The notes: a model not told the origin generated them from the letters alone. 64,000 nt of DNA from Clostridia bacterium (GCA_017936375.1 JAGBFR010000059.1:20971-84970), one strand, 5' to 3'. Positions 35,671-44,722 are shown, counted from the first letter of the stretch. Translations and numbers: made by a program.

Positions 35671-35765
35671 CCGCCTGCGGGCGGGGACCTCATCCGTCTC
35701 GCCTCCGGCGAGCCACCTTCCCCGTAGGGGAAGGCTTTGGGAGGAGCAGAGCCCCTCCCCTACAG
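35671..35765 (+). repeat. Family A repeat directly followed by a family E palindrome
   Basis: A (35671-35739) with the CCGCCTGCGGGCGGGG lead and hairpin TCGCCTCCGGCGA, then E (35739-35765) GGGAGGAGCAGAGCCCC. The 440-bp gap 35378-35817 contains only A, D, A, A, E. Confidence 0.82.
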
Positions 35766-35817
35766 GGGGTACGATCCGCGCTGCGGCGCGGGGAACACAT
35801 TCAAGGAGGCCACGCCT

Positions 35818-36234
35818 ATGAAAATCACGCCCACGCTGAACTTCGCCGGCGCATGCCGCGAGGCCATCGCGATGTACGCAGAGGCCTTCGGCGGGCAGAT
35901 CGCCTGCCTGATCACCTACCGCGAGGCCAACGATCCCGCCTATATGCCCCGCCTGACCGAGGCGCAGAAGGATTGGATCTACCACGCGGAACTGATGCTC
36001 GGCGAGCAGCGGATCATCATGAGCGACCACGCAGATATCGAGTTTGCGACCTGCTATCAGAACTTCCTGACGGTCATGTTTGACACCAAGGAAGAGGTGC
36101 AGCAGGCATACGAGGTCATGAAGGACGGCAGCCAGACCATCTACCCCATGGCGGCCACGCCGTTCAGCGCGTGCCGGGTGGTGTTTGTGGATCGGTTCGG
36201 CATCCGCTGGGGGATTATGACGGAGCAGGTCTGA
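35818..36234 (+). CDS. VOC family (glyoxalase/PhnB-like) protein
   Basis: 138 residues. TPTLNFAGACREAIAMYAEAFGG (about 4-26) is the PhnB-type start of the vicinal-oxygen-chelate fold. Later IYHAELMLGEQRIIMSD and FGIRWGI complete the two beta-alpha-beta modules. Such proteins bind a divalent metal and act in many unrelated reactions; this group (COG2764) has no settled substrate. The start is set by AAGGAGG nine bases upstream. Confidence 0.83.
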   Translation: MKITPTLNFAGACREAIAMYAEAFGGQIACLITYREANDPAYMPRLTEAQKDWIYHAELMLGEQRIIMSDHADIEFATCYQNFLTVMFDTKEEVQQAYEVMKDGSQTIYPMAATPFSACRVVFVDRFGIRWGIMTEQV

Positions 36235-36352
36235 TGGATGAGCAAAAAGCGGCCTAACGCCTCATACCGGTTAGCCACTTCACAGAAGACTGTGATACAC
36301 TTGAATTTGATTAACCGTTTACAATACTCACCTTTTGCGAGGATGTGAACCT

Positions 36353-37120
36353 ATGGAAAGAATCAAAAACTTAAACCGTTATCAAAAAGGTATTCTTGTT
36401 TTAATGATTTCTATGTCACTGATGTTTGCAGTGATTTATTATATGACAATCTCAAGGGTCGGCTATAGATACAATGATTCAATTCTTGTTCCAACAAAAG
36501 AACATGGGAATACCGTATATTCAGGCAGAATTCAAGGAGAGCAAGCAGCGTTTATTGTGACGGATGATAATACTGTAGAGTTTCGTTATGGTGAAAAACT
36601 CTATGGGCCTTACACAGTAAAAGAAGATGCTGCCGCCATTCCAGAAAACAATGAAATGAGCAGCAGTATGACTGGAATTGAAATCCGCGAGGGGGATGAT
36701 ATCCTCTTTCGTGGTGGTATAGTGAACTTGGGCGGCTATAATTGGCTTTATAGTGAAGATGGTATTCCCGATAGCATGATTGATGTTTCTTTTGTGACTA
36801 GCGACGGAATAGAGCGGGATGAAAATGGTCATCCGATTGATAGAATGGAACCCTCTATTTCAACTATCTATGAACTGACCCAATCCCCCGAATTGACACA
36901 TAAAGGAGTGGGAATTGGTTGGTTTGCAGCAGCATTTATCTGTATCCTTAATGCACTATCCATTTTATTTGCAGATGAGCTTTTCCGTTTGAATCTCGCC
37001 TTCCAGATTCGCGATGTAAAACATGCCGAGCCATCCGATTGGGAGATTGCCGGAAGGTATATAGGCTGGACTGCTATTACAATTATGGCATTTGTGCTAT
37101 TTATAGAGGGATTACAGTAA
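36353..37120 (+). CDS. AT-rich hypothetical membrane protein
   Basis: 255 residues with one N-terminal TM (about 13-33), an extracytoplasmic beta-rich domain (about 35-180) and two C-terminal TMs (about 188-207 and 237-252). The codons are much more A/T-rich than in any neighbour, suggesting recent acquisition. RBS GAGG is about ten bases upstream. I do not recognise a family. Confidence 0.72.
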   Translation: MERIKNLNRYQKGILVLMISMSLMFAVIYYMTISRVGYRYNDSILVPTKEHGNTVYSGRIQGEQAAFIVTDDNTVEFRYGEKLYGPYTVKEDAAAIPENNEMSSSMTGIEIREGDDILFRGGIVNLGGYNWLYSEDGIPDSMIDVSFVTSDGIERDENGHPIDRMEPSISTIYELTQSPELTHKGVGIGWFAAAFICILNALSILFADELFRLNLAFQIRDVKHAEPSDWEIAGRYIGWTAITIMAFVLFIEGLQ

Positions 37121-37154
37121 TACAAATCCCTAATCGACCATTGATATAAAGAAC

Positions 37155-37207
37155 AAGCGCACACTTGCCAACCCCAGCGGGCGGCAGCAAGTGCGCGCTT
37201 TCTTTTG
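37155..37207. terminator. Bidirectional terminator between convergent genes
   Basis: AAGCGCACACTTGC (37155-37168) pairs with GCAAGTGCGCGCTT (37187-37200). TTTCTTTTG follows on the plus strand, and GTTCTTT on the minus strand. Confidence 0.85.
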
Positions 37208-37215
37208 TTTTACCC

Positions 37216-40200
37216 TCACAGCGTCACCTGATGCGTATACCCCGTCGCCGCGCCCAGATAGAGCACGCCGTTCGCGACAGATGCCGTCTCAAACTCGCCG
37301 CCGATGAGCAGCGTCGCATTCTCGCCGTTCACGTCGCACGCCATGACCCCGCGCGGGGTCAGCTGCAGCACGCGCTCGCCATACACGCCCACCCACGACG
37401 CGCCGTCGCGGCGGATGACGGCGGACTGCCCGTCCGTCACGCGGACGAGATTGCCGCCTGCGCGCACGATCAGCGAGCGGCCGCAGTACGCCGCCTGATC
37501 GGCGGAGCCGGCATACAGGCGCACGACATGTCCATTCTGGATGCCGAAGGAGACCACGCCCTCATCCGTCACGCAGACCAACGCATTGCCCTGCGTATCA
37601 AGGGAAAAATCCGCGACATTGGACAGGAGCTCATTCTCCACGCCGGAGAGGGTGCGCTCGCGCAGAGATGCGTTCGCGTCGAGGTAATACATCTCCCCGT
37701 CGTGCAGCAGGAAGCGCAGGATGATGCCCGCGCGCAGCAGCACCTCGCGGGCGGAGCCGTCCCGATTCATGCGGACGATGCAGTCCTCCCCGCCGTCGGC
37801 GGCGACGTAGTAGAGCCGCCCGTTGGTCAGGTGCAGAAAGCGCGGCACATCCCGCGCGATCATCGACGACGAGGCGCTGGTGAATGCACGCCGGGAGAGC
37901 GCGCCGCCCTGCGCTGGATCGGCGAAGTAGAGATACTCCCTGTCCGAGACGGCGATGCCGCCGCCGGAGACGGAGAGCTGATACGCGCCGTTTAAGCGGT
38001 ACTCCTCATTCTGCCTCGCGGTGTTATCCGCTTGAATGCGCGCAGCCTGCGCCGTCACCGCGCCGCTGGCGTAGAGGCGGGACTGCGTGGCGCTGCCTGC
38101 CGCGCCGTCGGAGGTCAGGCCGTTGGCCGTCTGGAACTGGCGCACGGCCTGCTGCGTCGCGCTGTCATACACGCCGCTGACAAACGAGGCGGAGAGGAAG
38201 CCCAGCTCCGAGAGCCGGCGCTGCAGGCGGCGCACCTCGTCGCCCGACATGCCGGCGGAGAGCACCTCCGTGACGGCGACCTGCGTCTCCCCCGCCATGC
38301 CCGCCTGACCAAAAGCGCCGGCGGCGCTGGAGAGATGATCTCCCCAGCGCACGCCGTTTGCATCGATTGCCTCATCGGAATAGATGAGCTTGAGGGACTG
38401 CGGGCCCGCCGCGCCGTCGACCTTGAGGTCATTCATCGTCTGGAAGGCCTTGGTCGCGTCGACCGTCGGCTGATTGAACTTGCCGGTGACATGGCGCGCC
38501 TCCAGATACCCCAGCTCCATGAGCCGCGTCTGATACTGGCGGACATTCTCGCCCTCGCTCTCCCACTGGATGACCGTCTCCATATCCGGCTTGGGCGTGG
38601 ACGCCGGCCGGGGCGCGTCCTGCCCATTCTGGGAGGAGGAGCCGCCGCCGAAGTACCCGGCATAGGTCACCGCCTCGCCGGAATAGAGGATGGAGAGCGT
38701 GCCGGGGCCGGCGACGCCGTCCGCGGTGAGGCCGTTCGCCTCCTGGAAGAGCTTGACCGCGCGCTCCGTGCCGGAGCCGAACTGGCCGTCCGGCTGGGAG
38801 GAAAGGAAGCCCATGCTCAGCAGGTACTGCTGCAGCACGCGCACCTCGTCGCTCTCATCGCCGCGGCGCAGGGTCGTCAGCTTGCCGGCCTGCGGGAGCG
38901 GCTCCTCGCCGTTCTGGGATTCATGCACAGGGGCGGAGACGGCGCTGCCGTCCGTCAGGGCGCGCTGGGTGCCCTTGCCCGCAATGCCGTCCGCCGCGAG
39001 GCCATTGGCGCGCTGGAATGCCTTGACCGCATCGGTCGTCTCCGCGCTGAAGCGGCCGTCGATGCGCCCGGAATAGTAGCCCAGCTCAAAGAGCTGCGCC
39101 TGCAGGATATAGACCGCCTCGCCCGTGTCGCCCTCGCGCAGGGTGACCGTGCCGGAGGGCGCGGGCGACGGGGTGACTCGGGTCGCCGCCTTGCAGCTGC
39201 CGGCGAGCTTGCGCAGCGTCGACGCGCCGGCCTGGCCGTCCGCGGTCAGGTTATTGTTCTTCTGAAATTCAATGAGTGCGCTTTGCGTCTCATAGCCGAA
39301 GACGCCGTCCGCCACGCCGGTCAGATAGCGCAGCTCGATGAGGCGCTCCTGCAGGGCGTAGACGTCGTTGCCGCTCATGCCGAGGGAAAGGCTGCGCTGC
39401 TGCTCCGGGTCCGCCGTGGCGACCGGGGTGCTGGCATAGCGCGCGGTGGCGGAGAAGAGCTTCTTCTGCGTCTGCTCGCCCGCCTGACCGTCGCCGGAGA
39501 GGCCGTTATTGCGCTGGAAGGCCTTGACGGCGGTGACCGTCGTCTCGCCGTAGATGCCGTCCACGCCGCCGGCGTAATAGCCCAGCTCCGCGAGGCGGCC
39601 CTGCAGCTTGCGCACCTCAAGGCCGGACGCGCCGAGCTTGAGCAGCAGATAGCCCTCGTCCCCGCCCTGCGCGCTGACCATCTTGGCCTGCGCGGCGGAG
39701 GAGTAGAGCAGGTCCTGCGTCTGGCGGCCGGCGATGCCGTCCGCGGCGAGGCCGTTCCTGCTCTGGAATTCGGAGACAGCCGCCTGCGTGCCGACGGCGT
39801 AGCGGCCGTCGATCGCGCCCGTATAGTAGCCCAGCTCAGAGAGCCGCGCCTGCAGGTCGCTCACGTCCGCGCCGGTGGAGCCGATGCGCAGGACGGGATA
39901 GCCCGCGTTATAATCCTCGGTGGAGGTGATCCAGCTCTGCGCGTCCGGCGGCACGGTCGCCGCGCGGCGCGGGGTGGACGTGGGCAGCGCGCCCTGCGAC
40001 CAGTCCTCCCACGTGCTCTGGTCGCCCGGCTGCCAGGGATCCGGCGTGGGCGAGGCCGTCGCCTGCGGGGTCGGCGTGGGCGCATTCGTCGGCAGGGGCT
40101 GAACGGTACCAAAGGGCATCACGCCCTCCTGAATGACCAGCGGGTCAAGCGTCGGGTCGGGCTGGATCATGCAGCCGCTCAGAAGCATCAGCAGCGCAAG

Positions 40201-40236
40201 AAGCATGCCCGCGATCATGATCTTTTTCAAAACCAT
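37216..40236 (-). CDS. Lipoprotein with seven peptidoglycan-binding repeats and a C-terminal propeller-like domain
   Basis: 1006 residues. A signal with lipobox LLSGC (Cys22) is followed by a Pro/Thr-rich linker (about 45-95). Seven PG_binding_1 repeats lie at about 115-178, 197-261, 282-345, 364-428, 454-518, 554-619 and 657-722, each with the D-G-x-[FY]G and GLxxDGxAG signatures. From about 750 on there are repeated YLYFAD/LYYV/MYYLD strands like DUF5050-type propellers. No hydrolase or amidase domain is visible. Probably anchored outside the membrane and bound to the wall. GTG/ATG/TTG starts compete; TTG at codon 3 has the better RBS spacing. Overlaps the HAD gene by 10 bases. Confidence 0.85.
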   Translation of the reverse strand: MVLKKIMIAGMLLALLMLLSGCMIQPDPTLDPLVIQEGVMPFGTVQPLPTNAPTPTPQATASPTPDPWQPGDQSTWEDWSQGALPTSTPRRAATVPPDAQSWITSTEDYNAGYPVLRIGSTGADVSDLQARLSELGYYTGAIDGRYAVGTQAAVSEFQSRNGLAADGIAGRQTQDLLYSSAAQAKMVSAQGGDEGYLLLKLGASGLEVRKLQGRLAELGYYAGGVDGIYGETTVTAVKAFQRNNGLSGDGQAGEQTQKKLFSATARYASTPVATADPEQQRSLSLGMSGNDVYALQERLIELRYLTGVADGVFGYETQSALIEFQKNNNLTADGQAGASTLRKLAGSCKAATRVTPSPAPSGTVTLREGDTGEAVYILQAQLFELGYYSGRIDGRFSAETTDAVKAFQRANGLAADGIAGKGTQRALTDGSAVSAPVHESQNGEEPLPQAGKLTTLRRGDESDEVRVLQQYLLSMGFLSSQPDGQFGSGTERAVKLFQEANGLTADGVAGPGTLSILYSGEAVTYAGYFGGGSSSQNGQDAPRPASTPKPDMETVIQWESEGENVRQYQTRLMELGYLEARHVTGKFNQPTVDATKAFQTMNDLKVDGAAGPQSLKLIYSDEAIDANGVRWGDHLSSAAGAFGQAGMAGETQVAVTEVLSAGMSGDEVRRLQRRLSELGFLSASFVSGVYDSATQQAVRQFQTANGLTSDGAAGSATQSRLYASGAVTAQAARIQADNTARQNEEYRLNGAYQLSVSGGGIAVSDREYLYFADPAQGGALSRRAFTSASSSMIARDVPRFLHLTNGRLYYVAADGGEDCIVRMNRDGSAREVLLRAGIILRFLLHDGEMYYLDANASLRERTLSGVENELLSNVADFSLDTQGNALVCVTDEGVVSFGIQNGHVVRLYAGSADQAAYCGRSLIVRAGGNLVRVTDGQSAVIRRDGASWVGVYGERVLQLTPRGVMACDVNGENATLLIGGEFETASVANGVLYLGAATGYTHQVTL

Positions 40237-40940
40237 TCCTCCCCTTCGCCGGTCAGGATGGCGTCCACCGCGTCGAGCGAACGGATCTCATAGGCCACCG
40301 GCAATTCCTTTGTATTCTCCGCCCAGCGCGGATTATACCAGCAGGCGTCGATTCCCGCATTCGCCGCGGCGGCGATATCGCTGGAGAGCGAGTCGCCGAG
40401 CATCAGCGCGCGCACCTTATCCGTGACGCCCGCCATCTCCATGCCCATAAAGAGCATCTTCGGGTCGGGCTTGGCGACGCCGACCTCCTCGCTGATGACC
40501 ATGCCGGAGATGAAGGGCTTCACCTCGCTCCTGTCCATGCGGCCGTGCTGCACGCGGGCGATGCCGTTGGTGACGATGATCACCGGCAGGATGCGGCTCC
40601 AGCGGGCGACGGCCTCCACCGCGCCCTCGATCGGCACGCTCTGGCTGCCCAGCGACTCGACGAACGCCAGCGCCATCGCCTTCGCGTCGACGTCCTCGCG
40701 GCCCAGCGCGGCGACAAACTCCTCAAAGCGGCGCACGCGCAGCTCCTTCTGCGTGATGCCGCCCTGCTCAAGGAGCTTCCACAGCGCCTTATTGATCCTG
40801 GAATACGTCGCGAAATTCTCGGGCGTATTCTCAATGCCGGCAAAGGCGCAGGCGTCGTCAAAGGCGAGCTCTTCCGCCTTATCAAAGTCAAAAATCGTAT
40901 TATCCGCGTCGCAAAGGAGCACGTCGTAGCGTCTTTCCAT
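40227..40940 (-). CDS. yjjG: HAD-family pyrimidine nucleotidase, YjjG-like
   Basis: 237 residues. Motif I is CDADNTIFDFD (nucleophile Asp and the DxD general acid), motif II VTNG, motif III lysine in KPDPKMLF, motif IV LGDSLSSDI. DADNTxFDFD with an all-helical cap matches YjjG, which dephosphorylates non-canonical pyrimidine nucleotides; the substrate is inferred. The ATG at 40940 has GGAGG six bases upstream. Transcribed with the PG-binding lipoprotein, whose start overlaps this stop. Confidence 0.87.
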   Translation of the reverse strand: MERRYDVLLCDADNTIFDFDKAEELAFDDACAFAGIENTPENFATYSRINKALWKLLEQGGITQKELRVRRFEEFVAALGREDVDAKAMALAFVESLGSQSVPIEGAVEAVARWSRILPVIIVTNGIARVQHGRMDRSEVKPFISGMVISEEVGVAKPDPKMLFMGMEMAGVTDKVRALMLGDSLSSDIAAAANAGIDACWYNPRWAENTKELPVAYEIRSLDAVDAILTGEGEEWF

Positions 40941-41094
40941 ATTCATCCTCCGCTTTTCGTCCGTATATGTTCCATCCCCGCAGGGATGCATAGCTTCACA
41001 AATACCATTGTACCACAGAAGCGTCTCAAATAAAAGACGGAGAACGCATGGCAGATGTTCCACGGAGGGAGGGAATATTTTCCGGGAATGCGAC

Positions 41095-41170
41095 CCGCCT
41101 GCGGGCGGGGGAACCTCATCCGCCTGCCCTCCGGGCAGCCACCTTCCCCTCACAGGGGAAGGCTTTTGGG
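41095..41170 (+). repeat. Family A repeat (single)
   Basis: CCGCCTGCGGGCGGGGG lead, hairpin CTGCCCTCCGGGCAG, CCTTCCCCTCACAGGGGAAGG. The 708-bp gap 40941-41648 contains A, D, B with an inverted C, an A pair and E. No gene is seen. Confidence 0.85.
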
Positions 41171-41173
41171 GTT

Positions 41174-41240
41174 CCCTGCTGCGGCAGGGCGCGGAAGAAA
41201 CTTGGGTTGGGCGGGTGGGGACTGACAAAGCGGTAACCCG
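41174..41240 (+). repeat. Family D repeat
   Basis: CCCTGCTGCGGCAGGG, GCGCGGAAGAAACTTGGG, GGCGGGTGGGGACTGAC, GGTAACCCGG. Confidence 0.7.
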
Positions 41241-41390
41241 GCCACTCCTTCCACCATCCTTCGGATGGTCTCCCATTCCGGGGAACTCGCATAGTCGCGC
41301 AAGCGCTCCTTGCGATTCCCCACGCTCCGCCTGCCTGTTTCCGCCACCGGCGGCGGCAGGCTTCGGTGCCTCAAGAGGGAGGCTTGGGGA
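41241..41390 (-). repeat. Family B remnant carrying an inverted family C element
   Basis: C in minus orientation at 41277-41370: TCCGGGGAACTCGCATAG to GGTGCC. Flanks resemble B (CCATCCTTCGGATGG-TCTCCC on the left, GAGGGAGGCTTGG on the right). The same C/B junctions occur at 59523-59617. Confidence 0.65.
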
Positions 41391-41406
41391 ACGTCGCGCT
41401 GCGGCG

Positions 41407-41581
41407 CGGGACCTCATCCGTCACGGCTGCGCCGTGCCACCTTCCCCATCGGGGAAGGTCCTTTTGTCTGCAAATTGATAAGCAGCTTATATTGAAAACA
41501 AGAATGGATGGCTATATGACCTTCCCCTATGGGGAAGGTGCCGAGCAAAGCGAGGCGGATGAGGTCCCCGCCCGCAGGCGG
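41407..41581. repeat. Family A composite repeat (inverted pair)
   Basis: Left hairpin CACGGCTGCGCCGTG and CCTTCCCCATCGGGGAAGG; right module inverted, ending GGATGAGGTCCCCGCCCG. The ~50-bp core has TGCAAATTG. Layout matches 31711-31889. Confidence 0.83.
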
Positions 41582-41613
41582 ATCCCCCCGAACCCGCCTG
41601 CGGGCGCAGAAAA

Positions 41614-41640
41614 GGGAGGAGCAGAGCCCCTCCCCTACAG
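41614..41640 (+). repeat. Family E palindrome
   Basis: GGGAGGAGCAGAGCCCC, then TCCCCTACAG, nine bases beyond the RyR gene stop. Confidence 0.8.
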
Positions 41641-41648
41641 AGATATCG

Positions 41649-43271
41649 TCAGAGTCTGTCCGCCATGAGCAGCAGCTGCTCGTAGGAGTCCATGTCCTTG
41701 CCCTTCTCCGCCTCCGGCAGCCGGTCATACGGGATCAGCATCGGATGCAGGCGGCGCAGGTTATCGCGCTTTTCAGCGTAGCGCCAGCCGGCGAGCAGGT
41801 AATAGCGCATCCAGCGCTCATGCTCGAGGGCGAGGCAGTCGTCGATCCGCCCGGCGGCTATGCGCGCAGCAAGCGCCTCCTTATACGCAGCGAGGGATTC
41901 CTTCGTCATCGCGCAGTCGCGGCCCAGCACCTGACGGAGCTTGACGTCCATATGATCGGCGGCCATGATGTTGCTGCGCTGCAGGAAGGTGCCCAGCTCG
42001 TTCCAGCCGGCGTCCAGCGGGCGTTCGTCGCCCGTGCGGCGCATATACGCCTCGTGCAGGCCTTTGGCGACGGAGAGGAGCTGCTCGTCGAGCACGATCT
42101 CGCGGGTATAGAGCTGCTCATCCGTGCCGAAGACGGCGATGTCCAGCTCCCGCCGCTTCGCCGGGTCGGTCACGCGCGGATAGAGCGCGCGCACCATCCG
42201 CTCGTCATGGAAGCGCACATGCACGGGCGCGGGGGTCTGCTGCTCGCTGAGCCTGCCCAGCGCCTCGATATTGCGGCGGTCGTCGTCCTCGCAGAGGATG
42301 ATCCTGTCCATATCGTCGAGCAGGTCGAGGCACTCCTCCCACGGCTCGTCATGGAAGATCACGGCGTCGCGCCCGCTCTCCTCGCTGACGGGCGTCAGAG
42401 AGGCGATGCTCTTCACGCCCGCATGGCGCGAGCGGTAGGAGCGGCTGTCGCCGAAGACATGGTACTCCATGCCCGGGCCGCCGGCGAGGAACACATTGAC
42501 CAGCAGCGCATGAGAAAGCAGCGCCTGTCCGTAATGGCCGAAGCCGATGATCGCCACGCGGCGCTCCGGCGCGCCCGTAAAGCGGCGGACATAATGCTCC
42601 CGCCAGTACAGGCGCGCGCAGTCCTCCGCCATGTTATTGACGACAAAGCCCTCGGTGGAATACTTGGTATGCGCCGAGGAATGCACGCACAGGCAGACGG
42701 AGCCGCGGCGGATGCGGCGCTCGCCGTCCGGCCCCTTTTCCTGCGCAAACTTATGGAAGTTTTCGCCCAGATAGGCGAGCATCTGCTCGTCGGTATCAAA
42801 GGCGAGGATATGCCTGTCCGCGCGGAAGCGCTCCGGCGCGTCGCCAGTGATGACATGGCGGCCCAGCGACTGCGCCAGCAGCGCGGTGTGATGCTGCGAG
42901 CCGTGCAGGGCGATCGTCTCCCACTTGCCGCGCAGCTCGCGCTCCACACGGCTGCGGCGCAGGATGCGCGAGAAGAGCTGGAAGCCGAACGTGCCCGCAA
43001 TCGCCAGACCGCACCAGCGCGAGAGGCCGAGGGTGATGAACATGACCCACTCCCTCACCCCGCCGCCGGCATACGCCGCCTGACGCAGCGCGTCGATATC
43101 CGCATCGACGGCGACGACATACACGCGGATCGCGCTGAAAAACGCGGAGGGCAGATAGCCGTCGTAATAGAGGATATAGCCCGTCATCGCAATCAGAAAG
43201 GGCACGCACAGGAGCGCATATTCCCAGCGGCTGCCGCGCAGGGCGGCGAGCCATGTCTTGATCTTCTTCAT
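41649..43271 (-). CDS. Membrane protein with TrkA-N-like nucleotide-binding domain and C-terminal RyR domain
   Basis: 540 residues. Two TM segments (about 17-36 and 75-100) are followed by a Rossmann-like region with RRVAIIGFGHYGQALLSH (about 237-254), as in TrkA-N/RCK domains. The last ~120 residues contain LEHERWMRYYLLAGWRY and HPMLIPYDRLPEAEKGKD, which match the ryanodine-receptor (RyR, PF02026) repeat. No K+ selectivity-filter motif is visible between the TMs. It may couple a nucleotide or ligand signal to a membrane process. The promoter TTGCCA-17-TACAAT lies upstream. Confidence 0.75.
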   Translation of the reverse strand: MKKIKTWLAALRGSRWEYALLCVPFLIAMTGYILYYDGYLPSAFFSAIRVYVVAVDADIDALRQAAYAGGGVREWVMFITLGLSRWCGLAIAGTFGFQLFSRILRRSRVERELRGKWETIALHGSQHHTALLAQSLGRHVITGDAPERFRADRHILAFDTDEQMLAYLGENFHKFAQEKGPDGERRIRRGSVCLCVHSSAHTKYSTEGFVVNNMAEDCARLYWREHYVRRFTGAPERRVAIIGFGHYGQALLSHALLVNVFLAGGPGMEYHVFGDSRSYRSRHAGVKSIASLTPVSEESGRDAVIFHDEPWEECLDLLDDMDRIILCEDDDRRNIEALGRLSEQQTPAPVHVRFHDERMVRALYPRVTDPAKRRELDIAVFGTDEQLYTREIVLDEQLLSVAKGLHEAYMRRTGDERPLDAGWNELGTFLQRSNIMAADHMDVKLRQVLGRDCAMTKESLAAYKEALAARIAAGRIDDCLALEHERWMRYYLLAGWRYAEKRDNLRRLHPMLIPYDRLPEAEKGKDMDSYEQLLLMADRL

Positions 43272-43307
43272 CGTATCACCTGCTGCAGATCGGATTGGTT
43301 ATCTTTT

Positions 43308-43336
43308 ATTGTAGCATTGGTAACGAGTATTGGCAA
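43308..43336 (-). promoter_or_regulatory. Promoter of the RyR-domain gene
   Basis: Minus strand: TTGCCA (43336-43331), 17-base spacer, TACAAT (43313-43308). It abuts the mbl terminator T-run. Confidence 0.65.
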
Positions 43337-43337
43337 G

Positions 43338-43363
43338 CAAAAACCGGCCCCCGAAGGGACCGG
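43338..43363 (-). terminator. Terminator of spoIIID-mbl
   Basis: CCGGCCCC (43344-43351) / GGGACCGG (43356-43363) stem with a four-base loop, then TTTTTGCTT on the minus strand. Confidence 0.85.
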
Positions 43364-43383
43364 CAGGATATGCATTGCCTCCG

Positions 43384-44415
43384 TCACATGCCCAGATCGC
43401 TGCGCCCGGAGGACATGAAGTCGATGTTCTCATAGCGGTCGGGATCGTCGATGAGCGCGCTCAGGCCGTGCGCGACGCACAGATCCGGCTCGTCCGCGAG
43501 GGTGACCGGGATGCGCGTCTGCTCGGAGAGCTCCTCCGCGAGGCCAAAGAGCTGCGCGCCGCCGCCGGAGAGGGTGATGCCCTCGTCAAAGACGTCGCTC
43601 GCCAGCTCGGGCGGGGTGCGCTCGATGATCCTGTGCAGGTCATTGACCAGATCGCGCAGGGGCTCGGAGAGCGCCTCGATCATCTCCTCCGAATTGACCG
43701 TCACCGCGCGCGGCAGGCCGGAGACGAGGCTGCGCCCGCAGGCGTCCATCTCCAGCTTCACGCCGCGCATGCGCGCGGAGCCGATGTTGATCTTCAGCTC
43801 CTCCGCCGTGCGCTCGCCGATGAGCAGGTTATGCTTCTTGCGCAGATAATCGACGATGGCGTCGTCAAAGCGGTCGCCGCCGGCATGCAGGATATCCCAC
43901 ACGACCTGATGGCCCATGGAGAAGACGGTCACATTCGTGCGGCCGCCGCCGATATCGATATTCATGCGGCCATAGGGCTGGTCGATGCGCAGGCCCGCGC
44001 CCAGCGCGGAGGCCACGGACTCATCCACTGGCACGACGCTGCGCACGCCCGCATCGACGAGCACGTCGATGAGCGTCTGCCGCTCGGACGGGGCCATGCC
44101 GCCGGGCAGCGCGAGCAGCATGCGCGGGCGGAAGGCCGCGCGCTTGCCCACGACGCGGCGGATCGCATAGCGCATCATCTTATTCACCAGATCAAAGCTG
44201 CGGATGCGCCCGTCGCGCAGCGGACGCTCGACCACGAGGCCCGCAGGCGTGCGGCCGAACATGCGGCGCGCATCCTCGCCGACGGCGATGACGTCGCGCG
44301 TCTGCCTGTCATAGGCGACATACGCCGGCTCGCTCAGCACGACGCCCTTGCCCCTGACCACGACATGCAGCGTGGACGTGCCCAGATCCATTCCCAGTTC
44401 ATCTACGCCAAACAC
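43384..44415 (-). CDS. mbl: MreB/Mbl-type rod-shape actin homologue
   Basis: 343 residues. GMDLGTSTLHVVVRG (phosphate-1 motif, about 7-21), then DIGGGRTN and TLSGGGAQL (phosphate-2/adenosine), mark MreB-family ATPases that guide lateral wall synthesis. It is called Mbl rather than MreB because spoIIID directly precedes it, as in Bacillus, and there is no mreCD. It starts at GTG 44415 with GGAGG six bases upstream, inside the end of spoIIID (17-base overlap). Confidence 0.88.
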   Translation of the reverse strand: MFGVDELGMDLGTSTLHVVVRGKGVVLSEPAYVAYDRQTRDVIAVGEDARRMFGRTPAGLVVERPLRDGRIRSFDLVNKMMRYAIRRVVGKRAAFRPRMLLALPGGMAPSERQTLIDVLVDAGVRSVVPVDESVASALGAGLRIDQPYGRMNIDIGGGRTNVTVFSMGHQVVWDILHAGGDRFDDAIVDYLRKKHNLLIGERTAEELKINIGSARMRGVKLEMDACGRSLVSGLPRAVTVNSEEMIEALSEPLRDLVNDLHRIIERTPPELASDVFDEGITLSGGGAQLFGLAEELSEQTRIPVTLADEPDLCVAHGLSALIDDPDRYENIDFMSSGRSDLGM

Positions 44416-44722
44416 TGTATTCCTCCAGACGGCCGGGGGCATGCCCCGCAGGCCCGATGATTGTCTCTTCCTTCGGCACGCCGGCATAGCGCCTGCGCGT
44501 CGCCTCTCCGCCGCGGATATGTCGCTCCGCCTTATTGCGGGCGAAGACCGCGGCCACCTCGCGCCGCAGCGCCGGGGACAGACCCGGCAGGCGCGATTCC
44601 ATGTCCTTATGCACCGTGGACTTCGGCACGCCCAGCGCTTTCGCCGCCTGGCGCACCGTCGCTCCCGTCGCGGCGATATACTCCGCCGCGTCAAGCACCC
44701 TGCGCTCAATCGCCTGATTCAT
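44399..44722 (-). CDS. spoIIID: Sporulation transcription factor SpoIIID
   Basis: 107 residues. The HTH region VRQAAKALGVPKSTVHKDMESRLP and the downstream basic RHIRGGEATRRRY closely follow Bacillus SpoIIID. It is a mother-cell DNA-binding regulator in the sigma-E/sigma-K cascade, and its presence is strong evidence for spore formation. The C-terminal ~28 residues (AGVPKEETIIGPAGHAPG...) extend past the usual end and overlap the mbl start. The ATG at 44722 has GGGGGG six bases upstream. Confidence 0.93.
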   Translation of the reverse strand: MNQAIERRVLDAAEYIAATGATVRQAAKALGVPKSTVHKDMESRLPGLSPALRREVAAVFARNKAERHIRGGEATRRRYAGVPKEETIIGPAGHAPGRLEEYSVWRR

